From: JACNJF01 sp050288105
GTDB taxonomy: Bacteria > Pseudomonadota > Gammaproteobacteria > GCA-001735895
NCBI GenBank assembly: GCA_050288105.1
Contig: JBNKDE010000001.1
Span: 248,001 to 312,000 of the forward strand
Length of the DNA: 64,000 bases
Reading direction: 5' to 3'
The first letter of the stretch is position 1. Every line of letters starts with the position of its first letter. The notes under the pieces are model-generated. The model was not told where the DNA came from. It made no database searches and was given only the letters and a program-made list of their open reading frames with translations. This document shows positions 52,490 to 60,987 of this stretch, one piece after another. Position numbers and translations under genes: made by a program.

Positions 52490-52845
52490 TATTTTCTCCT
52501 AGTTTTTAATTACTGCAGTAATATATCGATTCCTGAAACAGGATGTCTCAACCATCAATAAACTGATGTAAGAAAGATCAAAGTCGAAGCTTCGGCCAAA
52601 TTTTGATCTATCTTAGAACGCTGGGTAGGGTATTCCTTTCAACGCAGAATACAATTCGATTTATCTTGTGGCGCTATAAGCTGGACTTATTTATATCGCT
52701 AATGGGATATAAGGTTGCTGGGAGGCTTATTCCACTTGAACTAGGCATTCGTCGAAGATGCCTGAAATAGCCAGTATTTGGGTGATATTCCGGCGATTCG
52801 CGATAAAAATAATTTGGGTTTGACATAAGTCAAACCCACCCGATA
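52490..52845 (-). other. Leader/promoter region of aprBA
   Basis: A stretch of 356 bases without a gene. A nested palindrome lies at 52575-52609: AGATCAAA (52575-52582) with TTTGATCT (52602-52609), enclosing the perfect CGAAGCTTCG (52585-52594). It is in the aprB 5' region and may be an operator or RNA structure. A second small inverted repeat, AGGCAT/ATGCCT, is at 52743 and 52758. The suhB terminator is at 52816-52837. Confidence 0.5.
52816..52837 (-). terminator. Hairpin terminator of suhB
   Basis: GGGTTTGAC (52816-52824) pairs perfectly with GTCAAACCC (52829-52837) around a 4-base loop. On the minus strand it is followed by AAATTATTTTTA. It lies eight bases after the suhB stop. Confidence 0.75.
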
Positions 52846-53643
52846 TTAAGCCTTAAGGTCGTCGGTAAGATGGGGTTGTAGCTTGCGCACGATATCGGCA
52901 AAGATTTTAGGGTTACCTGCAACGATATTGCCGCTTTCAAGATAGTTTTCATTGCCCATAAAATCTGACACCAGTCCACCGGCTTCCCGAATAATCAGAG
53001 CGCCAGCGGCCATATCCCAGGGCTGTAGACCAATCTCCCAGAAGCCATCCAGTCGTCCAGCTGCGACGTAGGCCAGGTCCAGTGCGGCAGAGCCTGCGCG
53101 TCGAATGTCGCCCGCCTGGTTGAAGAAATCCACAAACATGGATTGATAGGCAGGAAAATGATGCTTCAGTCTAAACGGAAATCCGGTCCCCAGTAGTGCG
53201 CCCTGGATGCTGAGCGCTTTAGTGACTCGGATTCTACGATTGTTGAGTTCTGCCCCGTCCCCCTTGCTGGCAGTAAACAGTTCCTGCTTCATAGGGTCGT
53301 ATATCACAGCCTGCTGCAATCGACCTTTATGGGCTAATGCAATCGATACTGCAAAATGGGGGATGCCGTGTAAAAAATTGGTGGTGCCATCCAGTGGGTC
53401 AATGATCCACTGAAACTCACTGCTCCCGCTCAGCCCGGATTCTTCTGCCAGGATGCTATGATCTGGATAAGCTTTTAATAAGGTGTCAATGATGCGCGCT
53501 TCAGCCTGACGATCTACCTGGGTGACGAAATCGTTAGGGGATTTAGATTCGATGTCCAGATTTGGAATATTGTTTACCTGACGGGATATATAGTCGCCAG
53601 CAGCGCGCGCAGCTCTGATGGCTATGTTCAACATGGGTTGCAT
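52846..53643 (-). CDS. suhB: Inositol-1-monophosphatase family (SuhB)
   Basis: A 265-residue Mg-dependent phosphatase. MQPMLNIAIRAARAAGDYI is the SuhB N-terminus and supports this start. Metal ligands are in AEESG (E), WIIDPLDGTTNFLHG (DxxDGT) and LQPWDMAAGALIIREAGG (WDxAAG). Besides hydrolysing inositol phosphate, SuhB of Escherichia coli works in ribosomal RNA antitermination. Monocistronic and followed by its own hairpin. Confidence 0.93.
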   Translation of the reverse strand: MQPMLNIAIRAARAAGDYISRQVNNIPNLDIESKSPNDFVTQVDRQAEARIIDTLLKAYPDHSILAEESGLSGSSEFQWIIDPLDGTTNFLHGIPHFAVSIALAHKGRLQQAVIYDPMKQELFTASKGDGAELNNRRIRVTKALSIQGALLGTGFPFRLKHHFPAYQSMFVDFFNQAGDIRRAGSAALDLAYVAAGRLDGFWEIGLQPWDMAAGALIIREAGGLVSDFMGNENYLESGNIVAGNPKIFADIVRKLQPHLTDDLKA

Positions 53644-53867
53644 AAGTTAAATCTGAAGTAGAGGGTTGCAAAGAGCCGGGCAGTTTATCAAAACTCGCTG
53701 TAAAATGCTGGGGTTTTATATCCAAATTAATGCATTTGATGCAATGAGTATTTATTTAACGTTGCTAAACAAATCTATCTAGGAAATATTGCTGATGGTG
53801 TACTATTAAAAGGTGTTTACGGAAAATACGTAAGAATCTAATCACAGAGAGTGAACTAGGTAGATTT

Positions 53868-56159
53868 GTGAAATCGGGCGCTACAACTTTTAATACACTG
53901 ATATTTCTCCTCATTTCCTGGGGTATCATTAGCGGCAGTCTTTATTTTGTTTATCAGACTCGTACAGCTGACTTTTTTACCAACCAGAGGGAAATCAGTG
54001 AGCATGGCCTGAAAGTGACTGCGAGCGAGATTGAAGTTTATATCGAGCGTAGTCGTCATCTGCTAAGCCTGTTGGTGAGTAATCAACAGGCTAATATTCA
54101 GCAGCTAGCACTAAAACCGGATAACAGCGATTTATCCCGGAAAATATATGATGCAGTCGTCAATCACTTTCCCGAAGCCATTAATTTTACCCTGGCTGAT
54201 CATACGGGTCGCGTTTTACTAGATGACCCACTGGAGTTCATTGGCAATAGCTGCCAGAGCGATATCAATCACTTCTCAAGCAGTGGTCAACTGAATGATA
54301 TCGTAATTCATAGTAATAAGAATTCAGAAGCCTACCATATCGATATCCTGCAAAAGATCCCCAATCTAAAAAATGATCAGGAGGGTATCTTCTTTGTGAG
54401 TCTGGATACCCGGGTGTTAAAACGACTGGTTACTAATGGGCAACCTTTTCATCATCATTTTTTTATAGTGCGTCCCGACCAGAATGGCAGCTTGCTTATC
54501 GAAATTTCCCAGCACGGAAGCCGCGCTGATAGCGCACGTGAACACGTTCTAACACCAACGGAAGTTTCATCGATCTTTGCCCGGATCAAGATCCCCGCCA
54601 CAAAATGGGAAATTATAGACCTGGTTGATCCGGAGTACCTGCAGAGTGAGAGTAGCAGCTACATTAGCTATTCTGTCTCGCTGATGATGATTTACCTGAT
54701 CCTGAGTTCGATATTTTTCTATCTGTTCAGGCGCGGGGAGTTAAAAAGAATAAGTCAGGATGAAAAAATAAGGTCTTTAAATGCCTCGCTTTCCCAAACG
54801 ATCAGGCAGCGCACAACACAGCTTGAACAGAGCAAACAGCTGCTCACCTACCAGGCAACCCACGATGCACTTACCGGTCTGAAAAACCGCAAGGAATTTG
54901 AAATCCAGATTGCGCAGGCTTTGGGGGAGGTCAAGCACAACCCCGAAATACATGCTGTGGTCCTCTATATCGACATTGATCACTTCAAAATCATCAATGA
55001 AACCTGTGGCCTGTCGGCAGGTGATGAAATGATCAAGCAAATTGCGATTTCGCTGAGCGGAATTCTGCGCCGCAACGATTTGCTGGCGCGTATCGGTGGT
55101 GATGAATTTGGTATTTTGCTCAGGGATTGCGATCTGGTGCAGGCGGAGTTAATTGCATTAACCATACGCACCCAGATCAGTACCCATGCTTTTATGTGGG
55201 ACAACAGAAAGTTTGATATCTCTGCCAGTATCGGTGTGGCGGAAGTGTCAGACGAGGTAGCGGATGCCTATGAATTATTGCGTGAGGTCGACTCTGCCTG
55301 CTCAGCGGCTAAGGATATGGGGCGCAATCAGGTACATTTTTACCACCCCGACGACACCATGTTCAGGAATCGCAGAAACGAAATGTACTGGTCAGGTGAA
55401 ACCATACGCCTGATAGAATCGGGCAGGATGGAACTTTTTGGCCAGAAGATTCAGGCGATCTGCGGAGAGGCGGTCACGGACTGGTTTGAAGTACTGGTGC
55501 GTCTGAGAGACCAGGAAGATAACCTGATATTTCCGGACGTTTTTATCCCTGCTCTGGAACAATATGGTGGTATTGATAAGCTGGATCAGCAGGTTGTTAC
55601 CCAGGCCATACAATTCCTGGCGGAAAATCCAGGTATTCGCCTGAATATCAATCTTTCCGGTAAATCGGTAGAGAGCTCGGAAATGTTGCAGCTTGTTAGT
55701 AATCTGATCTCTGAATATCAGGTGTCACCCGAGAGCCTGGTATTTGAGGTTACAGAAACCGTTGCCATGACCAATGTGTCGCAGGCGCGGAAATTTATCG
55801 AAGCCACCAAAGAGCTAGGTTGTCAGCTGGCGCTGGATGACTTTGGCTCGGGTATGTCCTCATTCAGCTACCTGAAAAACCTGGACGTAGATTACGTCAA
55901 GCTGGATGGCAGCTTCGTACGCAACCTGCACACCGAACCGGTACATTACGCCATGGTTGAAGCCATTAATAAGGTGGTACAGGTTATGGGTAAGCAATGT
56001 ATCGCCGAGTATATCGAGAATGAAGAAATCATCAGAAAGTTAGAGGATATCGGGATGGCTTACGGGCAGGGTTATCATATCCATAAACCCCAGAACCTGA
56101 AGTTAATACCATTAGAAAGTAAACCTCCCGGTACCGCTGTTGATTTTGATGTATCCTGA
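53868..56159 (+). CDS. GGDEF-EAL sensor protein, EVL variant
   Basis: A 763-residue membrane protein starting at GTG. Two helices (about residues 8-25 and 262-285) bracket a periplasmic sensor of about 235 residues. A GGDEF domain follows (about 325-490; TGLKNRKEFEI, RIGGDEFG active site intact), then an EAL domain (about 510-760). In the latter the signature glutamate motif is EVL (FEVLVRLRD), but LNINLSG, FEVTET, DDFGSG and VKLDGSFV are kept, so phosphodiesterase activity is still possible. Monocistronic. Confidence 0.88.
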   Translation: MKSGATTFNTLIFLLISWGIISGSLYFVYQTRTADFFTNQREISEHGLKVTASEIEVYIERSRHLLSLLVSNQQANIQQLALKPDNSDLSRKIYDAVVNHFPEAINFTLADHTGRVLLDDPLEFIGNSCQSDINHFSSSGQLNDIVIHSNKNSEAYHIDILQKIPNLKNDQEGIFFVSLDTRVLKRLVTNGQPFHHHFFIVRPDQNGSLLIEISQHGSRADSAREHVLTPTEVSSIFARIKIPATKWEIIDLVDPEYLQSESSSYISYSVSLMMIYLILSSIFFYLFRRGELKRISQDEKIRSLNASLSQTIRQRTTQLEQSKQLLTYQATHDALTGLKNRKEFEIQIAQALGEVKHNPEIHAVVLYIDIDHFKIINETCGLSAGDEMIKQIAISLSGILRRNDLLARIGGDEFGILLRDCDLVQAELIALTIRTQISTHAFMWDNRKFDISASIGVAEVSDEVADAYELLREVDSACSAAKDMGRNQVHFYHPDDTMFRNRRNEMYWSGETIRLIESGRMELFGQKIQAICGEAVTDWFEVLVRLRDQEDNLIFPDVFIPALEQYGGIDKLDQQVVTQAIQFLAENPGIRLNINLSGKSVESSEMLQLVSNLISEYQVSPESLVFEVTETVAMTNVSQARKFIEATKELGCQLALDDFGSGMSSFSYLKNLDVDYVKLDGSFVRNLHTEPVHYAMVEAINKVVQVMGKQCIAEYIENEEIIRKLEDIGMAYGQGYHIHKPQNLKLIPLESKPPGTAVDFDVS

Positions 56160-56195
56160 CGGGCTTTTAACCCAACATCAATCAACATTACCTCT

Positions 56196-56936
56196 GTGAA
56201 ATTAGACAATATAAAAATCGTCATGGTGGAAACCACCCACCCGGGCAATATTGGTGCCGCTGCCAGAGCGATGAAAAACATGCAGTTAAGCAATCTGGCG
56301 CTGGTAAACCCAAAATGTCCAATCGGCCAGCGTGCTTACTCCCGTGCATCTGGAGCCAATAGTGTACTCGATGATCTGGTCAGGTTTGACACCCTGCGCG
56401 AAGCCGTAGCCGACTGCCATCTGGTGATAGGCACCAGTGCCAGAATACGTTCACTTAGCTGGCCGCAGCTGGATCCTGGCGAGCTGGGTGCCCGGGCAGT
56501 GTCCCTTTCCGATGACCAGAAGCTGGCAATCGTGTTTGGTAGAGAACACGCTGGTCTGACCAATGAAGAGCTACAGCATTGTCATTACACAGTAAATATT
56601 CCCACTAACCCTGAATTTAGCTCGCTTAATGTTGCTGCTGCGATTCAGGTCATCAGTTTCGAGATTTACCGGCAATACTGTCAATCAATTGATGCGCCAC
56701 AGGAGTCATCAGGTGACTCAGGAGACGCGACGCAAGAGATCGCTACCAGTGCAGAACTGGAAGGCTATTTCGAGCATCTGCAACAGGTATTAATCACTAT
56801 TGGGTTTATTGATCCAGAGAATCCACGCCAGATGATGAAACGCCTGCGCCGACTGTACCAGCGCTCGCAGCCGACTCAAAACGAAGTCAATATTCTGCGC
56901 GGCATTCTAAGCTCGGTGGAAAAATATAAAAAATAA
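56196..56936 (+). CDS. trmJ: tRNA (cytidine/uridine-2'-O-)-methyltransferase TrmJ
   Basis: A 246-residue SPOUT methyltransferase acting on position 32 of the tRNA anticodon loop. The order VMVETTHPGNIGAAARAMKNM, LVIGTSAR, FGREHAGLTNEEL and IPTNPEFSSLNVAAAIQVISFEIYR is standard TrmJ. The start is GTG at 56196; there is no nearby ATG. In many Gammaproteobacteria suhB, trmJ and the isc genes are neighbours, and here they are still within about 10 kb. The ribosome site is weak. Confidence 0.94.
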   Translation: MKLDNIKIVMVETTHPGNIGAAARAMKNMQLSNLALVNPKCPIGQRAYSRASGANSVLDDLVRFDTLREAVADCHLVIGTSARIRSLSWPQLDPGELGARAVSLSDDQKLAIVFGREHAGLTNEELQHCHYTVNIPTNPEFSSLNVAAAIQVISFEIYRQYCQSIDAPQESSGDSGDATQEIATSAELEGYFEHLQQVLITIGFIDPENPRQMMKRLRRLYQRSQPTQNEVNILRGILSSVEKYKK

Positions 56937-56943
56937 TCCGCTG

Positions 56944-57732
56944 TTACTTGTTATCCAGATAACGTTTGTCGTCGAAGGTAGAAATCCATTCTGGTTTATA
57001 AATAACAAAGATGGAGATGATTGCGCCGGTTAAAAAGGCCTCGGGGTACATGATTGGGATGAATATCATCAGGTATTCACTGAGCATTTCGTGCGACAGA
57101 TTATTGGCCAGCGAGTCCAGCAGTAGATAGGAAGTCAGTCCGCTACTCAGGATGGACAACCCAGCCGCAAGAAACGCTGCGATAAAGATGTAAACAAAAT
57201 AATTTGCCGGTAGATACCATTCACTCAGGCGCCAGATCGAATAGCTAAGAAGTATCGGCAATACCCCGGTCAGCAATGCATTGGTCGCAAATGCCGGGAA
57301 ATCAGCTGTTGTTACCAGCGTAACACCGAGCACCACCATTGCATTCGCCAGTACCGCTACCTGCCAGCGAAACATCAGGGTTAACACGGTTGAACCCAGC
57401 AAATGAATTGAAATTCCAGTCTCTATATTGACCTTTAAAACCCACATCATAAAAACAGCTGCGCAGGCAGCAAACAGGATATTGCTGGAATCCTTCTGCA
57501 AAATTATTTGCCAGGGTGCACGAACCAGTGCCCAGAAAAAAACTGGCCAGTAAATAAAGTGTGCCCAGATCCAGGCAGTCGAGAGATGTGTCGAATTGAG
57601 ATCCAAAACTTGATACAGCGTTATGCCAAATGCGTATTGTAACCAGGTATCGATTTTGCAGCCGTTGACATAAATCATCGCAAGCAGGCTTTTAACGGAC
57701 TTCGGACTGCCGGCTGTTACACATCGATACAA
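56944..57732 (-). CDS. CbiM-like (COG3235) membrane protein
   Basis: A polytopic inner-membrane protein of up to 262 residues; an in-frame ATG at 57678 would remove a poorly conserved N-terminus. It has six to seven hydrophobic segments and the block NIETGISIHLLGSTVLTLMFRWQVAVLANAMVVLG, which resembles the substrate-capture segment of CbiM-type energy-coupling-factor permeases. The group may handle cobalt or nickel. That would fit the cobalt need of ScnC, but the assignment rests on one region only. Confidence 0.6.
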   Translation of the reverse strand: MYRCVTAGSPKSVKSLLAMIYVNGCKIDTWLQYAFGITLYQVLDLNSTHLSTAWIWAHFIYWPVFFWALVRAPWQIILQKDSSNILFAACAAVFMMWVLKVNIETGISIHLLGSTVLTLMFRWQVAVLANAMVVLGVTLVTTADFPAFATNALLTGVLPILLSYSIWRLSEWYLPANYFVYIFIAAFLAAGLSILSSGLTSYLLLDSLANNLSHEMLSEYLMIFIPIMYPEAFLTGAIISIFVIYKPEWISTFDDKRYLDNK

Positions 57733-57806
57733 TTCGTTACGCCATAGAGAATACTGTTACGCCTACTGGGCATAGGATTCAACTGTCACCAACAAATGAG
57801 AAAGAC

Positions 57807-58304
57807 ATGAAAAAATCAAGCAAAATTATTCTGGTCAGTGTCCTGGTTCTGGGTGTCAGTGGAACCGTACTGGCTTTTGGAGCGAAACACCATTACGAAA
57901 ATATGAGCATGCAGGAGAGAGCAGATATGTTTAATTACCACATCAGTCGTAAACTGGATCTGAATACAGAACAGGAAATCAAGCTGGAATCCTTGACTTC
58001 GCGCTTCAGTGAAATTGCGCAGCAGCTCAGACAACAGCGCTCAGACAGGGCGCAGTTTATCGAAGACCTGCTGGATGATGGTCCGTTGGATCAGGCTGCA
58101 CTGCTACAGAAGATTACCCAGAAAACCGATTTGGTAAATCAAAATGCACCCGAGATGGTGGCGCTGATCGCGCAATTTGTTGACTCGCTGGATTCAGATC
58201 AGAAATCTGAACTGAAGCAAATGATACAGAAACGTTCCAGTCATCATGGATTTGGTCGACATTTCGGGCAGGAGCGCGACTACAACCAGTGGATAGATGG
58301 ATAA
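57807..58304 (+). CDS. Spy/CpxP-like periplasmic protein
   Basis: A 165-residue exported protein with a signal peptide (to about residue 24) and a helical body of the CpxP/Spy type: MFNYHISRKLDLNTEQEIKLESL is a variant of the LTxxQ motif, with VDSLDSDQKSEL as the second copy. Such proteins bind unfolded proteins or restrain the CpxA sensor. The kinase and regulator genes follow in the same direction, which supports the assignment. Confidence 0.78.
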   Translation: MKKSSKIILVSVLVLGVSGTVLAFGAKHHYENMSMQERADMFNYHISRKLDLNTEQEIKLESLTSRFSEIAQQLRQQRSDRAQFIEDLLDDGPLDQAALLQKITQKTDLVNQNAPEMVALIAQFVDSLDSDQKSELKQMIQKRSSHHGFGRHFGQERDYNQWIDG

Positions 58305-58320
58305 TTCCCATAGCCGCACT

Positions 58321-58345
58321 GAAGCCTTTCCCAGGGGAAGGCTTC
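58321..58345 (+). promoter_or_regulatory. Strong hairpin between the spy-like and cpxR-like genes
   Basis: GAAGCCTTTCCC with GGGGAAGGCTTC, one G-U pair, nearly no loop, not followed by T. It may partly separate expression of the abundant periplasmic protein from the regulator genes. Confidence 0.5.
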
Positions 58346-58386
58346 AGGCTCTATCGATAGTGAGAGATAAAACATACAATAGCGGC

Positions 58387-59079
58387 ATGAAAAAACTGCT
58401 ACTTATTGATGATGATGAAAAATTAGCAGCGCCGCTCAAGGCGTATTTATCACAGTTTGAATTCGAGTTAAGCAGTGAAACGCACCCGCTCAAAGCCCTG
58501 CAGATGCTACAGCAGCAGAAATTCGAATTAATTATCCTGGATGTGATGCTGCCTGAGATTGATGGTTTTGAAACCTGCAAACGTATCCGTCAGTTTTCCC
58601 AGACACCTGTGCTGATGCTGACCGCAAGAGGAGATGTTATGGACCGGGTGGTCGGCCTGGAAATTGGGGCCGATGATTATTTACCCAAACCTTTTGAGCC
58701 TCGAGAGCTGGTAGCCAGGATAAAAAACATACTCAAGCGCTCATCTTCGAGCAAAGCTGAGGCGGGTGTTAGCGAACTGGCTTTTGAAGGTTTGACCTTA
58801 AACACCCGTACCCAGCAGGTGTTCATTGCACGCGCACAGCTCGAGCTTACCTCAAACGAATACCGCCTTCTGCTGTTACTTGCGCAGCAGCCAGAGAAAG
58901 TGTTCTCGCGTGACGACATCATGCATCAGCTAAATGGTATCGACGCAGATATTTACAGCCGCGCGATAGATATTCAGATTAGTCGTTTACGCCAGAAACT
59001 GGCACCTTTAAACGCGATTCGGACCATAAGAGCACGCGGCTACCAGTTTGTGCTACCACCAGCGACGACTGGAAGCTAA
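58387..59079 (+). CDS. CpxR-like OmpR-family response regulator
   Basis: A 230-residue regulator; the ATG at 58387 starts the receiver directly (KKLLLIDDDEKLAAPL), so a longer upstream frame is not used. The phospho-aspartate is in IILDVMLPEIDG and the conserved lysine in YLPKPFEPREL. The C-terminal winged helix (about 130-228) ends in RAIDIQISRLRQKLAPLNAIRTIRARGYQF. It sits between a CpxP/Spy-like gene and its kinase, the arrangement of Cpx-type envelope stress systems. Confidence 0.9.
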   Translation: MKKLLLIDDDEKLAAPLKAYLSQFEFELSSETHPLKALQMLQQQKFELIILDVMLPEIDGFETCKRIRQFSQTPVLMLTARGDVMDRVVGLEIGADDYLPKPFEPRELVARIKNILKRSSSSKAEAGVSELAFEGLTLNTRTQQVFIARAQLELTSNEYRLLLLLAQQPEKVFSRDDIMHQLNGIDADIYSRAIDIQISRLRQKLAPLNAIRTIRARGYQFVLPPATTGS

Positions 59080-59082
59080 TTA

Positions 59083-60372
59083 ATGTTGAAACGATTGCGG
59101 CAATCCCTGATTACCCGGCTGATGCTTTATTTTGTAGCTACCGGGCTTTTTATCATCGTGATTTTTGGATTTCGTCTGGCGGGCAACCTCAAGCAACACT
59201 TCAAGCAGGAAGTATTACCCAACGTCGTACAGTACATGGACTATATCGTGCAGGATATCGGCAGTCCGCCGGATATCGGCAAAGCCCAGCGACTCAGTGA
59301 TGGACTGGCCTTCGAGCTGTCGATTCAGGGGCCGGGAGTGAACTGGCGTTCAAATGCAAAAATACCGGATGTTGCGCAACTGGAATTCGAAACAGTAGAC
59401 GCACCCTACCAGCGCTACCAGGTAGCTTTCGAGCAAGGTAATAATTATCTTTTGCTGCATAAAGACGGATATACCTACCTGTATGTGGTAGGGCGACTGT
59501 TTAAATCCAGTTCGCATAGTGGAGATTTCCCCATACTGGGTTTCATGATTTTGATCCTGCTGGTCCTTTTCCTGCTGATTCGACACAGTTTAAAGCCGTT
59601 AAAACCGATAAATGAGGCCGTGCTGCGCATTGGCAGCGGTGATCTGCTACAGCCGCTACAGCCATCGGGCAGTATCGAGTTTAAAAAACTGGGGCAGGGC
59701 ATTAACGAAATGGCTCAGCAGATCCAGTCGATGCTGCAGGCCAAGCAGGAACTACTACTCGCGATCAGTCATGAACTGCGCTCCCCGCTGACCCGTGCCC
59801 GGGTGAACCTGGAACTCATTGCTAACGATGATATTCGCCAGGCGCTGATAGATGACATTCGAGAAATGGAAAGCCTGATCGCACTGATACTGGAATCTGA
59901 GCGCCTGAATCAACCGCATGCTGTGCTGAATAAAACTCAGTTTGAACTGGACAAAATGATTCGGCATTTACTGCAGGAGTTTTTCAGCGATAAACCCATT
60001 ACGCTAAAACTGACTGCGCTAACCGTTAATGCAGATCGAGCGCGCCTGGAATTGCTAGTCAAAAACCTGTTAGACAATGCATTCAAATATACTGCCGAAA
60101 CCGACCGCGCCCCGCAATTGCTGATTAAGCGTATCGATCAGCACATCCTGATTGAAGTTACCGACTATGGCTGTGGTATGGCTGCACCGGACCTGCAACA
60201 GGCGACGCAGGCTTTTTACCGTGCAGACCGCGCGCGCCAGCGCGCTACCGGAGGATATGGTCTGGGCTTATATCTGTGCCAGAAAATCGTCGATGCTCAC
60301 CACGCCAGCATGCATATTCACAGTGTTTTAGGTGAGGGAACCCGTGTTCAGGTAACTCTGCCAGTCGACTGA
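59083..60372 (+). CDS. CpxA-like sensor histidine kinase
   Basis: A 429-residue kinase: two membrane helices (about residues 15-30 and 148-165), a small periplasmic domain between them, a HAMP linker (LKPLKPINEAVLRIGSGDL), the phosphorylation site SHELRSPLTRARVNLEL (about residue 228) and the ATPase domain with LLDNAFKYT, DYGCGM and GGYGLGLYLCQ. It starts three bases after the regulator's stop and works with it. The SPLTRARV form is typical of CpxA-like kinases. Confidence 0.9.
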   Translation: MLKRLRQSLITRLMLYFVATGLFIIVIFGFRLAGNLKQHFKQEVLPNVVQYMDYIVQDIGSPPDIGKAQRLSDGLAFELSIQGPGVNWRSNAKIPDVAQLEFETVDAPYQRYQVAFEQGNNYLLLHKDGYTYLYVVGRLFKSSSHSGDFPILGFMILILLVLFLLIRHSLKPLKPINEAVLRIGSGDLLQPLQPSGSIEFKKLGQGINEMAQQIQSMLQAKQELLLAISHELRSPLTRARVNLELIANDDIRQALIDDIREMESLIALILESERLNQPHAVLNKTQFELDKMIRHLLQEFFSDKPITLKLTALTVNADRARLELLVKNLLDNAFKYTAETDRAPQLLIKRIDQHILIEVTDYGCGMAAPDLQQATQAFYRADRARQRATGGYGLGLYLCQKIVDAHHASMHIHSVLGEGTRVQVTLPVD

Positions 60373-60423
60373 TAGCCTGTTCTGGGCGCTACAGAATAAT
60401 TCCGAGTAAATTAGTAGGGATTA

Positions 60424-60455
60424 ATACTTGACCAAAATAGTCAGGATTGTATACT
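60424..60455 (+). promoter_or_regulatory. isc promoter overlapped by a Type 1 IscR site
   Basis: A sigma-70 promoter, TTGACC (60428-60433), 16 bp, TATACT (60450-60455), overlaps a 25-bp sequence (60424-60448) that matches the Escherichia coli Type 1 IscR consensus at 22 of 25 positions by my count (core GAC-N7-GTC, 60430-60442, with both flanks). In Escherichia this site binds only cluster-loaded IscR. Confidence 0.75.
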
Positions 60456-60486
60456 GCATTGAAATCGACCACACAAAGGTACTCCT

Positions 60487-60975
60487 ATGCGTCTATCAAC
60501 TAAAAGCAGATATGCCGTTACATCACTACTCGATATGGTCATGCACTCTGATAAGGGTCCCGTATCGCTGGCAGATATTTCTCAACGTCAGGGTATTTCT
60601 CTGTCCTATCTAGAGCAGCTATTCGCCAAGATGCGGCGCAATAATCTGGTCGTCAGTACGCGTGGCCCAGGCGGCGGATACCGACTCAGTGCGGCTCCTG
60701 ATCAGGTGAGTGTCTCTGATATCATCCTGTCGGTCGACGATAAAGTTGAAGTCACCAATAAAGATGCCTTACCTGGTGCGAATAACTATGAACCCTGCCT
60801 GACAGAACAGCTCTGGGATGAATTGAGTCAGCAGATTTCTAATTATCTGACCGGAATTAGCCTGGCCGATATGATACAAAACCAGAAAGACGATCAGGAG
60901 TTTGACGACCAGCAAGTCTTTCAGGAATACGAACAACCGGAATATCGGCATAAAATTGCTGCAGGCCAATCCTGA
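60487..60975 (+). CDS. iscR: IscR-like Rrf2 regulator lacking most cluster ligands
   Basis: A 162-residue Rrf2-family regulator with the IscR N-terminus MRLSTKSRYAVTSLLDMV, recognition helix region LEQLFAKMRRNNLV and wing STRGPGGGYRLS. In Escherichia IscR the 2Fe-2S cluster is held by C92, C98, C104 and H107. Numbering aligns without gaps, and here these are K92, A98, C104 and E107, so three of four ligands are lost. The protein probably cannot hold the usual cluster. AGG lies before the ATG. It is followed by iscS, iscA, hscB and hscA. Confidence 0.88.
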   Translation: MRLSTKSRYAVTSLLDMVMHSDKGPVSLADISQRQGISLSYLEQLFAKMRRNNLVVSTRGPGGGYRLSAAPDQVSVSDIILSVDDKVEVTNKDALPGANNYEPCLTEQLWDELSQQISNYLTGISLADMIQNQKDDQEFDDQQVFQEYEQPEYRHKIAAGQS

Positions 60976-60987
60976 CCAAATTACCCG

